Shown here in pieces: positions 14,401 through 24,650 of a stretch of DNA of 64,000 bases. Position 1 is the stretch's first letter. Each line of letters opens with the position of its first letter. The stretch comes from Atrichornis clamosus. Taxonomy: Eukaryota > Chordata > Aves > Passeriformes > Menuridae. Below the pieces are notes generated by a model. The model was not told the DNA's origin, made no database searches, and saw only the letters and a program-made list of their open reading frames with translations. The stretch covers positions 1 through 64,000 of the forward strand of contig WBMZ01000363.1 of the NCBI GenBank assembly GCA_013400975.1, given 5' to 3'. A program made the position numbers and the translations under genes.

Positions 14401-17400
14401 GTGGTTCCCCTGAACCCTGCCAGTGCCCAGAGCAGCACCTTGCACAAGAGGCTTAGAGAGAACTCTCGCATCTCACAGGTGGAAAAAGACAGCAAAAATG
14501 GTAAATTAGGGTCAAATTGAGGTGAAATTTATCTCTGCATCATGTCCCATATGCAACTGCAATCTTACTGAGGCTATGAGATCAACTTTCCAGAGGCACA
14601 CGGTAACTCAAAGCACAGGAGGAATGACCAGCAGGATGTCAGGAAGGAGCTGCACAGCTCAGGTACACAAATCTCACTGTTTTACGTTATCATTAAGGTC
14701 CTTGACTCAAACTCTTCCTGTCTGATTGTACAGCACCTGAGCTCAACTCTCACACATTTGTGCCCATTGGCAAATTCTCCCAAGGTGCTACTAAAACATA
14801 TAATTGTTTGCCTTTGACTATCTGATCCTGTCTGACTTGTTGTAATTTGCTTCTATGCATGCATGTAGCAAAATGTGGAGATGCCAAAAGCACCAGCAAG
14901 CTCTGAAAACCTCCATGGATATTTGGAGTTATCATTGCCTTGAGAAGAAACAGGGGCACTTCCATTCAAGTGAGTGGTTTAGACTTCTGACCCTGGCAAT
15001 CTCAGCCATTGTCTCCCTGGAGTACTGTGAAAATAAACCAATTATTTAAGAGCTATTTCCTCCTGCAGGTGTTTATTTGGTGTTCAGCATTTTCTTCCCT
15101 CTCAGAGATGTGCAGACAGCTACACAGAGAGCAGCCATGCAGGGAGCAGTTTTCTCCATATCTGCATTAGCAATGAGGAGACAGGTAAGTTCTCTTGGAG
15201 GCAGAGGGACTTGAGAGCTGGGAGTTTGGTACACTTCTAATTGGGATTATGTTGGCAATTATCAGCCCCATCTTTTGATAGCTTGGAAGAAGACATGGGA
15301 AACTGAACAGCAATAATGGGCTTCTCCTGCATAAACTATTCTGGCAAAATGCCTTTTAATTTCATGTGAGCTGTGCCTGCGAGAAGACGGAAGGATCAAG
15401 CTATCATCAAGGAAGACTGGGATTTGGAGCCAGGTGTTGGAAATTGTCTCCTATCTCAGTAATGAATCAGACACCTTAGGTGAAACTCAGATCCTCCTGA
15501 ATAAGCTTTCTTTTTTTTGTGTTTACTAGGGCCAGGATTTCACCCCTAACTTCAAATATACCCAAGCACTGCTGTGCCTGCAACTTGGAGATAGTTACCA
15601 ATGTTACATACTAAAACTGTCTCTCATTTATATCAGTCTTGTAGGACCTGATTTTGCTGCCCCTGATGGGGGTTCCAGTGCTGAGTTCAAGATGATGGGA
15701 CTGTCCCTCTTTTACTCTGCTGTGTTACAGAATTATGATATTTTAAAAGTCATTCTTCTTAATTTATATTATTACTGATAATTCTAGGGTGCAGACTTGG
15801 TTTCATTTACATGAGAAACAGGATCCATTTTCTCTGCCCTGGAAGGAAGACACTCTCAAGGGCTTACTGATATTTGTGTGTTTGACTTTAAGGCAGAAGT
15901 TTGTTCCTAATTAATTGAATAAGTGCTTTAATCCCTGGCCTGAGGGCTTCCCATAGAGCATTAGCTGTATTAAGAAGGAAATGGAGTGTAATCCCTTTAA
16001 TATAAGCACAGGAGAACATGAGAGTTTCACATTTCTGGAAATAATTTCTTTCCTTGTTGCATTATTTATTCTCATATTAATTTGCATTAAATGCAGTGTG
16101 GATGAAGGGCTTCTCCTCCTTCCTGACACCAGTGCTGAGCTGTTAGCAGCACATAATCCTTGCCAGAGCTTCCTTGGGCTCCAGTCGCACACTGGTGCCT
16201 AACAGTGTGCAGAGAGAAATAACTCTTGGAATTCAGCTCATTCTGATGGTGCCTGTGAGCACAGGTCCGTGACTGGCTCTCCTCCTGGAGCTGAGATCTC
16301 ATCTCCCTGGCTTATCACCAGCATTTACTACTATTTGCATCACTGTAGTGGCAGAGAATCTCATTCCTGAACCAGTGGCCAGGCTCATGTGCAGCTGCAG
16401 AAATGGGACTCTTGGATGAGATTCAGCTGACCAAACCCAGGCTTTCTGAGAAAGCAGTTCATTTCAGCCCCAGCCACGTACCTGCCCTGGTCACATGAAC
16501 TGGGCTAAATGAGCCAGGGAGTCAGGGAAGTTCAGCTCAGAGGGAGATGTGCTCCTTGTGGACATCCAAAATTAGGTGAGATTAGTCTTTTGATGAAATC
16601 ATCCAAACCTGGTCAAGGCTTGACATTTTTTAAGGAGTAAATATTGCTCTGTGGCTCTGGTGTGGTGTTCCTGTCTACTTGTGGGACAGAGGACTTGATC
16701 AGAGCATCCCCTGCTGTCTCCTGTTGCAGCTCATTTGAGGAAGAGAAGGGCTGCATGGGACAGTTCAGGTGTCCTCGGCCACCCGTGGGGTCCAAATGGA
16801 GATCTCTGCCTACCTTAGTTCTGCAGTGTTCCCCATCTTTCCATGCAGGGGGGTAGGAATTCTGTTTTCTTGTGCTCAACACACCTACAAAGCATGTCCT
16901 TTTCTCCCCAGTTTCCCCATCTTTTGCTCACATCTGTAGCAGGAGTTGGGGGAGCTTCAAGAGCTCACGAAGGGCAGGCTTTGTGCCTCTCCTGGCCACG
17001 TGTCCCCAGCACGGCTGGCTGCAGCTGAAGGAGCGGGTAACACCTCCCCAGTGGGACTGTTGGGTGCCTTCTCCTCCAAGAAACTGCCCCCAACCCCCTC
17101 AGGCTCCTCTTCCCCCGCAAGGCCTCCAGGGTTCTGAAGCTCAGTTGTGTCACAATGGGACAGAGTTTTCCCTTGACGCTGGAAACTCTGTGGCCACGCA
17201 GGCACTGTTGGATCCCATTGCTGATGTTCCCCCGTCCCAGGAGGGGTCACACCTGTTCACCCTCTGGGTGATTTTGGGGCTGCTGGTGCTGGGATGCCTC
17301 CAACTCATCCCTTCTGGGTTCCAACAGGCTGCGTCCCCTGAGGTGTCCACCCTGGTTGGGTATATTTTGCCTTGCTGAAGTTGGATGAAGTCACTCATAC

Positions 17401-20400
17401 TCTGCCAATTTGAGGAGAACCACAGGGGTCTTACAGCCCCAGCTGAATTCCCTTTCTCCTGCCAGAAGCCAACTTCAGATGTCTAGTTCCCCTCTCCCTT
17501 GATGTGGGAGGGAGGAGGGGATCTGGTTTGCTGACTTTTAACTGAGTGACTTTTTTCTGGTACAGGTTCCTGGTTCACCATGGAGATAATGAAGGACCCA
17601 AGGCCCTGGAAGGTGAAGTACACACAGGACTCATCCTCAGTGGCGTTTCAGTAATGGGTTTGCTGGGTCTGCTGGTCTGGGAAGATAATAGAAATTGGTG
17701 ACAACAGGAATCTGCGTCCTGGTCAAAGGCAGACACTGTCCTGGAAAGTCCAGAGGGGGACAAGAGTGAAATGCTAGAAAAAAAGGACTGAGAATATGAA
17801 ATATATTCTTGCCAAAGTGGGTGACTGTTGGCAAGGCACAAGAAGCCCTCCCTAAGGGGCTGTGTGCCAGTGCAGTGTCCCTAATCACAGGGACATGGGA
17901 GTGCAGTCCCTGCCTGGGCCAGCCAAGCCATCCCTCTGTGTTAGATGTGTTTGTGTAGCAGTGGAGATCACAAATAAAACCCTCAATTAGGGCTCATCTC
18001 CCCCAGCCCTTGGCATGTTTTGGGGAGTTATCACATTTAATGCTTTAGCAGAAAAACAGCTCTGGAGCCAGCCTGAGGGGCAGTGTTCACGGTGCATGCT
18101 GAGGGAGAAGACACACAGATAGTGCTCTCTCCCTAAAATCCTCTCCCTATCTCCAGAAGTTTGCACTGAGAGGATTTCTGGTGTTAAGGCAGGTGTCACT
18201 GGCTTTATATCCCCTGGCAGAGTCTTCCTCCATAATTTCTCCAATGGCTTTGTGGAGTGAGTACTGACATTAGCCAGCACTTTAAATATGTGATAAGCAC
18301 ATAGGAAATGTTACTGCAATAGAAGATGGAAGCATGTGCTGATTTAACCTGAGTGACACTGGACCTCAGCAGCTGATCAAAGTATTTTGTCAGCTTTATA
18401 TTAGTGCTCTGCCTGGGGCCATTCGGGCACTCAGAGGAGGCTTGAGGAAGGCAGGAGGAAGGTGTTTATTGCAAGGGAAAGCCTGGGACAAGAAGAGCCC
18501 CTGAAACCATTGCCAGAGGAGTGTAGGACCTTCCTGGCCGCCCTGCTTGGGCCTTAACTGAGCAAGGGGTGTCCCTGTGGGACTGGCCCCAGGTGGCCCA
18601 GAAGAGCAGCTCATCCTCTCCTGAGCTCTGAGGGAGTATTTTGGGTTTGTATCACCACTTCTGAAGGCTTCTCCCGAGGCTTAGGTGTTCCTTGTGTTTC
18701 TCTTCTCTCATTTCCAGCTGCCTGCCTCACTGGAGAGGTACAAGAGCATATACCAGAAGGACTTCTGCTGGCACAATGACTACCACTCGCCCACCCAGGC
18801 ATATGTACCGGTACCGTGCTCTTTTCCTGGCTTGGATCCTCAGCCCGTGCTGTCAGCTCCCCTCTCCTGGCTCCAGGGCAGCCGGGCACTGTGATGGTGC
18901 CAAAGGGGCAGCAGGAGCGGGTGCTGGCTGCACTGGCGGGGTCTGCAGTGGTCCCCGCTGCTGTGACCCCCCAGCAGGTCCCACCACGCCCAAATGCCCT
19001 TGGCTTGTGCCCCCAACCCTTCTGCGGGAAATCCCCCGTGCACCCTCCGGTAAAGCCGTTCGTGGGGAGTGATGCTAATTACGCTCATTAAGTCAGGGCA
19101 CTAACGACTGCTTGCTGAACCGGTGCCTAAGCCTTGCACTCCGATTGCTCCCCGTGGGGCTGATGGAGTGCGTCAGGACTAGACCCATCCCGGCACCGCC
19201 TTGAGGAGGGGGATTGCGTTTGGGATGGAGATGGCTCCTTGCCCTGACACGGGCCTGAGAAGACTTCTGTGGGGAAGCTGAGGTTGTTTTTTTTCTAATC
19301 TCCTCGCAGTGCGAGCGACCCCCTGAGCTATTTAATCTGATTTGCCTCGCTCCGCCTGCCCTGGCTTAATTGCTTGTGGCAGCCCGGTGGGGACAGCTGC
19401 GGTCTGCGCTGGGCCACTGCGGAGAAGTGGTGGGGGGCATGTTCGGCTGCTGAAGTGCTTTGGGCTCCTACGCTCACGAGAGAGGGAAAAAAAGTTGAAG
19501 CTGGGGAGGAAAAGGGGGGACAACAACAGAGAAATCATTGTGTGAGTGTGCCCGCCGGGGCAGAGGGGCTGTCTGCGGCCACTGCTGCCATGCTCGCCTG
19601 GGCAGCAGCCTGGGGAGCCCTCTCCTCTCCTCTCGTCCCCTGTCCCCGCCTCCTGCCCCGGGGAGCGCTCCCGCTGCCAGCAGCCTTCATTAGCGCTCCT
19701 GCTCGGGGCTCCCGCTGTTCTCCGGGCCGGCGAGGGCTTCCCGGGCAGCCCCAGCCTTAGGTGGCTGCTCCACTTCCAGGAGCCCGGATCCTGGCTGGGA
19801 GGGCAGGGCTTAACCCCTGCCTGCTGGAGCGCAGTTTCCGAGCCGCGCATCTCAGTTTCTTTTTATTTTCTCCTTTTCCGTTATTTATTTCGTTTAAAAT
19901 TTTTAAATTTTATTTTTGGAAGGCTGCATGCTTCCTGTGGAGGTCCTGATGTAGTTTGTCAGATAGGAAGGAAGGGAGGTATATCTGATTCTCTTGGGTT
20001 GCAGCTCCCTTTGGCTCTTTATTAGTTCCCAAGGCCTGGCAAGGAAAGCCATCCCACTGGGTAGCATGATGATGAGGTACTCAGGAGGCCCAGATTTCCC
20101 TCTTGGCCCTGATAGGATTTGTTCTTTTTTAAGGGGTTGAAACAGCTGTGATGTTTTTGTGTGTGGAATTTCGGGCAGTAATCTGCTCCCAAGGGAAAGG
20201 TGGGGAACTCCTCGGGTTAAGGAAGAAAGCACTGGCTGGTGAGCCATCCCCAGTGTGGTCTCCTGCAGGCTCCTAACCCTCTGCAGATGCCCCATGAGGA
20301 GCTCTGGCCATCCTCAGTGGGGGAAGCCCCCAGATACAGGCAGTTCCCGTGGCTCTGCAGCCTCTACCTGCCCCACTGTCAACATGGCAAAGCTTTGGGG

Positions 20401-23400
20401 GAGCCCTGAGGACCTTGGAGTTTGAGGGACCAACAGAAACCCATGGAGATCCACAACAACAAGAGACAAACCAGCAGCCTGGGGGAGCTCACAGCAGGAG
20501 AATCCCTTTCTGAGCCCCTATAAAAACATCTGCAGTGTACAGCTGGAGAGGCTGGAGGCAGCAGCACCCCCAGATCAGCCACACTAGAAGCGCCTTTAAC
20601 CTTTCCCTGACATGAGCCCTGGAGCCATTCCCTCTCCTACCATCAAACCCCTACTTGTGCCGGGGCTCCCTCCCTCGCACTGCCCACCTGGGGCCCAGCA
20701 GAGTCCCAAGTTGTAAGATGGGCAGACAGAGGAGGCTGTGATGGTCCCTGGACTTTCAGTGCCAGTCATGGAGCTGCTCTGTGGCCGCTGTATCCCCAGG
20801 GATCCTGATTCCCCCCAAAGCCCAGACTTGCTGTGGGCAGGTGTTTGATGGTGCTTTAGCAACTGCCCTCCCCAGTGTCTGCTCTCCATTCACATGGGAC
20901 TTTTTTCTGCAGAAACCTTCATTCCTTCCTGTTGCAGACCTACCCAAGTGCTACCTGCCAGAGTGCCGGCCCTCCGACCTGACACCAAGAGGGGCAGGGA
21001 AACTGGAGATTCTGGCTGAGCCCATGCACGACCTGTCCTGCTGCCCGCCCCTTCCTGCTCCGGCTGCTGACACAGAAGGTAACCCCGATGCTGGCACCAG
21101 CCCCTCGTGACCAGCTGCCTGGCCACGTCCAGCTGCCCCAGGGGCTGTTTGCCTGGGCCTTTGCCAGCCCCCCAACCTGTGGTCCGTGCTGGCAGCGTCC
21201 CGGTGATGCCTCGGCGCTGGGCTAAGCCTGGCGAGGACTCACACATGGGCACAGCACCCTGCCACCACGAATGTGCGGCTCCCAGGCCGGCTCAAAGCGT
21301 GGATGTAGAGAGCTGGGGTCTTAAAAATGGCTCAGTGCATGAAGAGCCCCTGCTAACAGGGGTGTCTAAGGGTTTTATCTTCACAGCTCTGTCAGGATAG
21401 AGGGAGATGCAGTTAACCCCGTGTTGCAGGGCATGACCAGAAGTGCAAGGAGGCAACAGGACTCTGTGGTTGGGTGTGAGGGATTTGGGTGGTTCAGATG
21501 CCTCCTGCTAAGGTACCTGTCTGGCAGCAAATGCTGCAAATGGGCTGGTAGCCAGCCCTCAGCCACACCATTTAACGTCTTACTTTCATGGATTAAAATG
21601 CTGATGGAAGTCAGAAAAACAAAATGAGTGGTCGCCAAACATCACTCTGCTGTGCTCAACCATCCCAAAGCAGTGGAGATTTTCCTGTGAGTTCCTGCTT
21701 GAGAGGGAAGAGGGTGGCATTGCTCAGCAATGCTTCAGAAACAAACAGGAGACATGGCCAGGGATGTACTCTCTGTTACCCAAGCTGATCTCTCCCAGTT
21801 TGGGATGCTTGTGTCTGGATCCTTTCATGGTCAGTGGGAAACAAAGACAGCCATCTCCTGTAGCTTAAATGCCACCATGAACATGAGGTACAGTAAGCCC
21901 TGTCAGGTTTTCTCTCTCCCCTCAGTAGGAGTCTGGACAAGCAGCTCAGATGGATGTGTCTCCATATGGACTCCACCTAACCTCTTGAGGGCTTCAAACA
22001 TCTTCTTGCCAAGCCCATCTGAAGCTGTCTTGTCCTAATGACAAAACTCCTGTGGGCTTTTCCCTTCCTGCTCTGCCCCTGTGTATCCCAGCAGTGCATA
22101 TTTCTCCCTTTCACACACAGACCTGCTGCAGAGGGTCTCAGCTCCTTTTAGCACTCCAGGGCAATTTGGAGACAGCATGGCTCCTTCCACTCACTTTTCA
22201 CCAACATAAGCCCTTCCCCTACTTGCATCATGAACGGGATCGATGCAACATTGATGTGCCTCAGCAAAGCTCTGCTGCAGTGACTGGATCTCCCCTGATT
22301 TATGCTGGCTGAGACTCCAGTTTGCCACGATTATTTACTTGCTCCTACCCAAGGGTAGGATTTGGGTGGGCGATAGATGGTGATTCCTGCCTAATGCATC
22401 TTCTTCTCCTCCCGTGTTTCAGGGATATTGCTGGAGAGTGAGAAGCCCTTGCACTCGATCACCTACCAGCAACTCGCCCGGGATTTGTACCTGGAAAGGC
22501 TGAACAATGCTGATCAAAACAAAACCAAGGTTCTGGGCTCAACTATTTTGCTGAAAGGTCAGTGGATGGAGGTTGTGTCAGCTGCCCCATGAGAATGACT
22601 GGTGGCTTTCAGCCTGGCTTTGGGTTTTTTGATTTTAACATACAGATAAGACATCTCTGGAGAGTCGGGTGGGAGATGGTGCCTCTTCAAACCAAGCTGC
22701 CACAGGGAGTTTTGGGGAAGATAGCACAGTAGATGTGATGGTCCTCAGTTAGGGGTTAAGTGAGCCATGGATCTCTTCCCTAGTTTAGTCCTTGATGAAT
22801 GGCATGATGGAAAAGAAAATCTAGACAGTAGGGGAAAATACATACTGAGTGACAAGTCAATGTCCAGACAGGAATATCACAAGATATCATTTCCAGGTCT
22901 GCCTTGTGTGGCTTCCCTCACACATAACAGGCTATAGAAAATAAGGGCTGAATAATCTTATCTAAATGACCTTATCTACACCAGGGAAGATATTCTTGCA
23001 TTTTTCCTTGGCTAATCCCTTCATCGTGGTAGCTCCAACAGGAGCGCTGGAAGCACGAACAGCCAATGGAGCTCAGGAGAAGGAGGAACACTCAGACTGT
23101 GCAACACAGGAGGCAGAGACCCAAAAAAGTCTTTAAATTATCTGGACTCTCTTTCACTAGACTTCACCGACCTTGAGTGGAAAAGTATCTACAAGCAAGA
23201 TTATCAACGCTGGACAGCAGTCCATCCTGGGTTCTATACAGAGGAGATCAGGCCTTCTCCCATTTTCCCTGCAGATAACCGCTTCAGCCAGTAAGGGAGG
23301 AGTGGGCTGGGGAGGAGAGGGTGGCTGGTGGGAGTAGGGGAGAGGGTAAGAGAAGGATAGTGAGGTTTTGGAGCTGCTTGGAATTGGAAGGTGTTTCTCA

Positions 23401-24245
23401 GGAACACTTTTCCCTGTCCATGTTATGCAATGAGTCCAAAGAAATTTCCTCAGGGACAAATCCATTCTCAAAGCATGATTAGCCTTTTCTTGCAGTGGGG
23501 TTGGTAGGAGTGGGGAGACAACTGCTGGGGCAGCCTCAACCCTGAGGAAAGAAGATGCTGAGATCCCTGTGGGGCTGGGGCAGGAGGCATGTCTCATCGT
23601 TTCCATGCCCAGGCTTCCCCTGGGAAACGGCTCTCTCAAATCAAACAGGGCAGGAGCTGTTTGCAACATGACTCATCTGCACACTATGAACCAAACAGGC
23701 ATAAACTGCTCCTGAGCTCTCATTTCTCACTGGAAAGGCAATTCCTCCCCGCTGCCTCATGCCCCCCACCTGCCCCTAACACACGTATATTTTAGCTCTG
23801 CATTGCAGATTTTAATCTGTGATCCTGGAGTTATATGTGGGCTGCGGACTGAGCCTGTGTAATGGTTGATCCAGGCGGGAGATTGATCCCAGTGACAGCC
23901 ATGTGTCGCAGCATCTGCCCCATCCCTGATGGAGACAGGCTGTTTCCCCCCTCCCCCTGCCATCTGAATGTGTTTTCATTTCCTCTGGACAGCTTCCCGG
24001 CTGGGTGGTCAAACGCTGTAGAACGGGAGGCAGGTCCTTTGTCCAGGTGCAGAAAGCGGAGGATGGAGGTCCTCTCCTTATCCCCTTCTTCATTTCTCTG
24101 CAGGAGCCGCTGGGTATCTGAGTACGCAGACAGCTACAGCATGTACCTGAAGAGGCTGGACTGGTCATCTCCCATCGCTGGGTCGTGGCTGCCCTTTGGG
24201 AAGGACGCGCGCTGGACGCCGCGGTGGAAACTGTCCACTGACTGA
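2433..24245 (+). CDS. Gene 1: six-exon unknown protein, 232 aa, Tyr/Trp-rich repeat motif
   Basis: Joined exons are 2433-2465, 18718-18810, 20913-21078, 22423-22557, 23161-23290 and 24104-24245. They total 699 bases, a whole number of codons, with matching intron phases 0,0,1,1,2 and GT-AG borders throughout. I do not recognise the family. Residues 16-27 (LERYKSIYQKDF) and 147-157 (LEWKSIYKQDY) are copies of one motif, each followed by a Trp. The C-terminal exon is rich in Tyr and Trp (SEYADSYSMY, WLPFGKDARW, RWKL). The middle (about 60-97) is Cys/Pro-rich and probably disordered. No signal peptide or membrane segment is seen, so it is probably cytosolic. Short Tyr/Trp/Pro motifs of this kind are common in small axonemal microtubule-inner and sperm-tail proteins, so that is my guess (inference). 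The least certain points are the link to the start exon and the donor of the second exon. A poly(A) signal follows at 24379. Confidence 0.7.
2815..2896 (+). repeat. 39-bp tandem duplication, two copies
   Basis: Two near-identical copies with period 39 begin with GTAGGCACAGGCTTAACTTT and differ by only a few transitions. The repeat is in the first gene 1 intron, just after the start-codon exon. No function is evident. Confidence 0.85.
5083..5104 (+). repeat. (CAC)n trinucleotide microsatellite
   Basis: About seven uninterrupted CAC or near-CAC triplets lie in noncoding sequence. Confidence 0.85.
7751..8155 (+). mobile_element. CR1 LINE 3' fragment, sense orientation
   Basis: About 400 bases match the 3' part of avian CR1. 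In order it has a TTCAGCCTGGAGAA-type segment, a degenerate GTGAGGGTGGTGAGGCCCTGG segment, GGCTGCCCCATCCCTGGCAG, GGCCAGGTTGGATG, and the tail TTCCTTCCAACCCAAACTGTTCTATAATTCTATG. It is 5'-truncated, as is usual for CR1, and degenerate, so it is an old, immobile copy. Confidence 0.92.
18718..18810 (+). CDS. Gene 1, coding exon 2 (residues 12-42)
   Basis: The acceptor is CTCTCATTTCCAG. The frame reads LPASLERYKSIYQKDF and continues with CWHNDYHSPTQAYVP, carrying the first KSIY motif. The end is placed at CCG before GTACCG, a weak donor. It is chosen because it leaves phase 0, which fits the next exon. Open frame continues to a TGA at 18892, so a different 3' border is possible. Confidence 0.65.
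18811..20912 (+). other. Gene 1 intron 2, with a G+C-rich patch
   Basis: The intron contains a CpG-enriched segment at about 19,300-19,850 (separate entry). The remainder has no recognised repeat or exon. The right border is a strong polypyrimidine tract and CAG (TTTTTTCTGCAG). Confidence 0.55.
19300..19850. promoter_or_regulatory. Intronic CpG-rich patch, possible internal promoter
   Basis: CpG dinucleotides and G+C rise clearly above the flanking intron (for example TTCTCCGGGCCGGCGAGGGC near 19718). Open frames on both strands span it, but none looks like a protein. It might be an alternative promoter for gene 1, for a transcript starting just upstream of the third coding exon, or simply a GC-rich patch. 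Confidence 0.3.
20913..21078 (+). CDS. Gene 1, coding exon 3 (residues 43-97)
   Basis: The acceptor TTTTTTCTGCAG opens phase 0 with KPSFLPVADLPKCYLPECRP. The exon ends at GAAG before GTAACC (phase 1). A second CAG at 20937 would shift the start to phase 1, which no upstream exon supplies, so it is not used. The encoded part is rich in Pro and Cys and probably unstructured. Confidence 0.7.
21079..22422 (+). other. Gene 1 intron 3
   Basis: Noncoding interval with consensus borders (GTAACC and TTTCAG). No repeat or RNA gene is recognised. Confidence 0.65.
22423..22557 (+). CDS. Gene 1, coding exon 4 (residues 98-142)
   Basis: A phase 1 to phase 1 exon of 135 bases. It reads ILLESEKPLHSITYQQLARD and then a charged, probably helical stretch (LYLERLNNADQNKTKVLG). 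The acceptor is CCCGTGTTTCAG and the donor is AAAG before GTCAGT. The codon phases fit both neighbours exactly. Confidence 0.82.
22558..23160 (+). other. Gene 1 intron 4
   Basis: Short noncoding interval with normal borders. No repeats recognised. Confidence 0.7.
23161..23290 (+). CDS. Gene 1, coding exon 5 (residues 144-185, second KSIY motif)
   Basis: The acceptor CTTTCACTAG opens in phase 1, giving DFTDLEWKSIYKQDYQRW, the second copy of the motif found in exon 2. It continues with TAVHPGFYTEEIRPSPIFPA. The donor is GTAAGG after AGCCA, leaving phase 2. Confidence 0.85.
24104..24245 (+). CDS. Gene 1, last coding exon (residues 187-232 and stop)
   Basis: The acceptor TTTCTCTGCAG completes the split Gln codon and gives SRWVSEYADSYSMYLKRLDW, then a Trp-rich C-terminus ending KLSTD and TGA at 24243-24245. 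The aromatic-rich composition matches the other exons. Confidence 0.85.
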
Positions 24246-24378
24246 GTGGCACTGAGGTGGCCGTGGTAAGCACCAGGATTTCCCATTTTGGCCCTGAGAG
24301 CTGGGATTTCAGGGACCGAGGCAGTGGGAAAAAGTAAAAACCGGTCATGAGACCTGGAACAAACTGCCATGAGACCTG

Positions 24379-24384
24379 AATAAA
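24379..24384 (+). terminator. Poly(A) signal of gene 1
   Basis: A canonical AATAAA lies about 135 bases past the gene 1 stop codon and gives a short 3'UTR. It precedes the CR1 fragment at 24.4 kb. Confidence 0.8.
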
Positions 24385-24420
24385 ACGGTAAGAGCTGCCC
24401 TGGTGGAACGTTCTGAGCAT

Positions 24421-24502
24421 TTGTCCCTGCTCATTGCAGGAGGGTTGCGCTACATGACCTTCAAAGGTCCCTTCCAACCCAAACCATTCTATGATTCCAT
24501 GA
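24421..24502 (+). mobile_element. CR1 3' end fragment, sense
   Basis: A short piece ends with GGTCCCTTCCAACCCAAACC and ATTCTATGATTCCATGATT, the CR1 terminus. It lies immediately beyond the gene 1 poly(A) signal. Confidence 0.9.
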
Positions 24503-24547
24503 TTTTCTGGGCTCCTAGAAGGTGGTTTTCCCACCAGGTCTAATCAG

Positions 24548-24650
24548 GAGAATGTTTTTCACCATGAGGGTGGTCAAACACTGTCTGGAGACTGGAGAGG
24601 TGGGGGAATGGCACGGAATGTTCGCTGGGTGACAAGACTGGCTCTGAGCA
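24548..24650 (+). mobile_element. Degenerate CR1-like fragment, sense
   Basis: The segment GTTTTTCACCATGAGGGTGG and the following GGTCAAACACTG and GGAGAGGTGGG resemble the middle of CR1 3' sequence. Divergence is high and the borders are approximate. Confidence 0.5.

Larger units (their letters stand above)
2466..18717 (+). other. Gene 1 intron 1 (16.3 kb), no supported coding exon inside
   Basis: This is inferred to be one long intron between the start-codon exon and the first motif-bearing exon. It contains a 39-bp tandem duplication near 2818, a (CAC)n microsatellite near 5083 and a CR1 fragment at 7751-8155. The stretch from about 6240 to 9040 has many broken open frames in several directions and may be an old repeat, but I see no gag, pol or LTR landmarks. 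From 9.0 to 18.7 kb the sequence is unique-looking and noncoding, without a recognised RNA gene. Confidence 0.5.

Noticed and set aside
19332..19850. 172-codon - strand open frame in the CpG-rich patch
   Set aside because: It is a composition effect of GC-rich sequence, with overlapping frames on the other strand as well and no recognisable domain.
20938..21078. Alternative acceptor CAG at 20937 for gene 1 coding exon 3
   Set aside because: It would start the exon in phase 1, which no upstream exon donor supplies; the acceptor at 20912 is in phase 0 with a better polypyrimidine tract.
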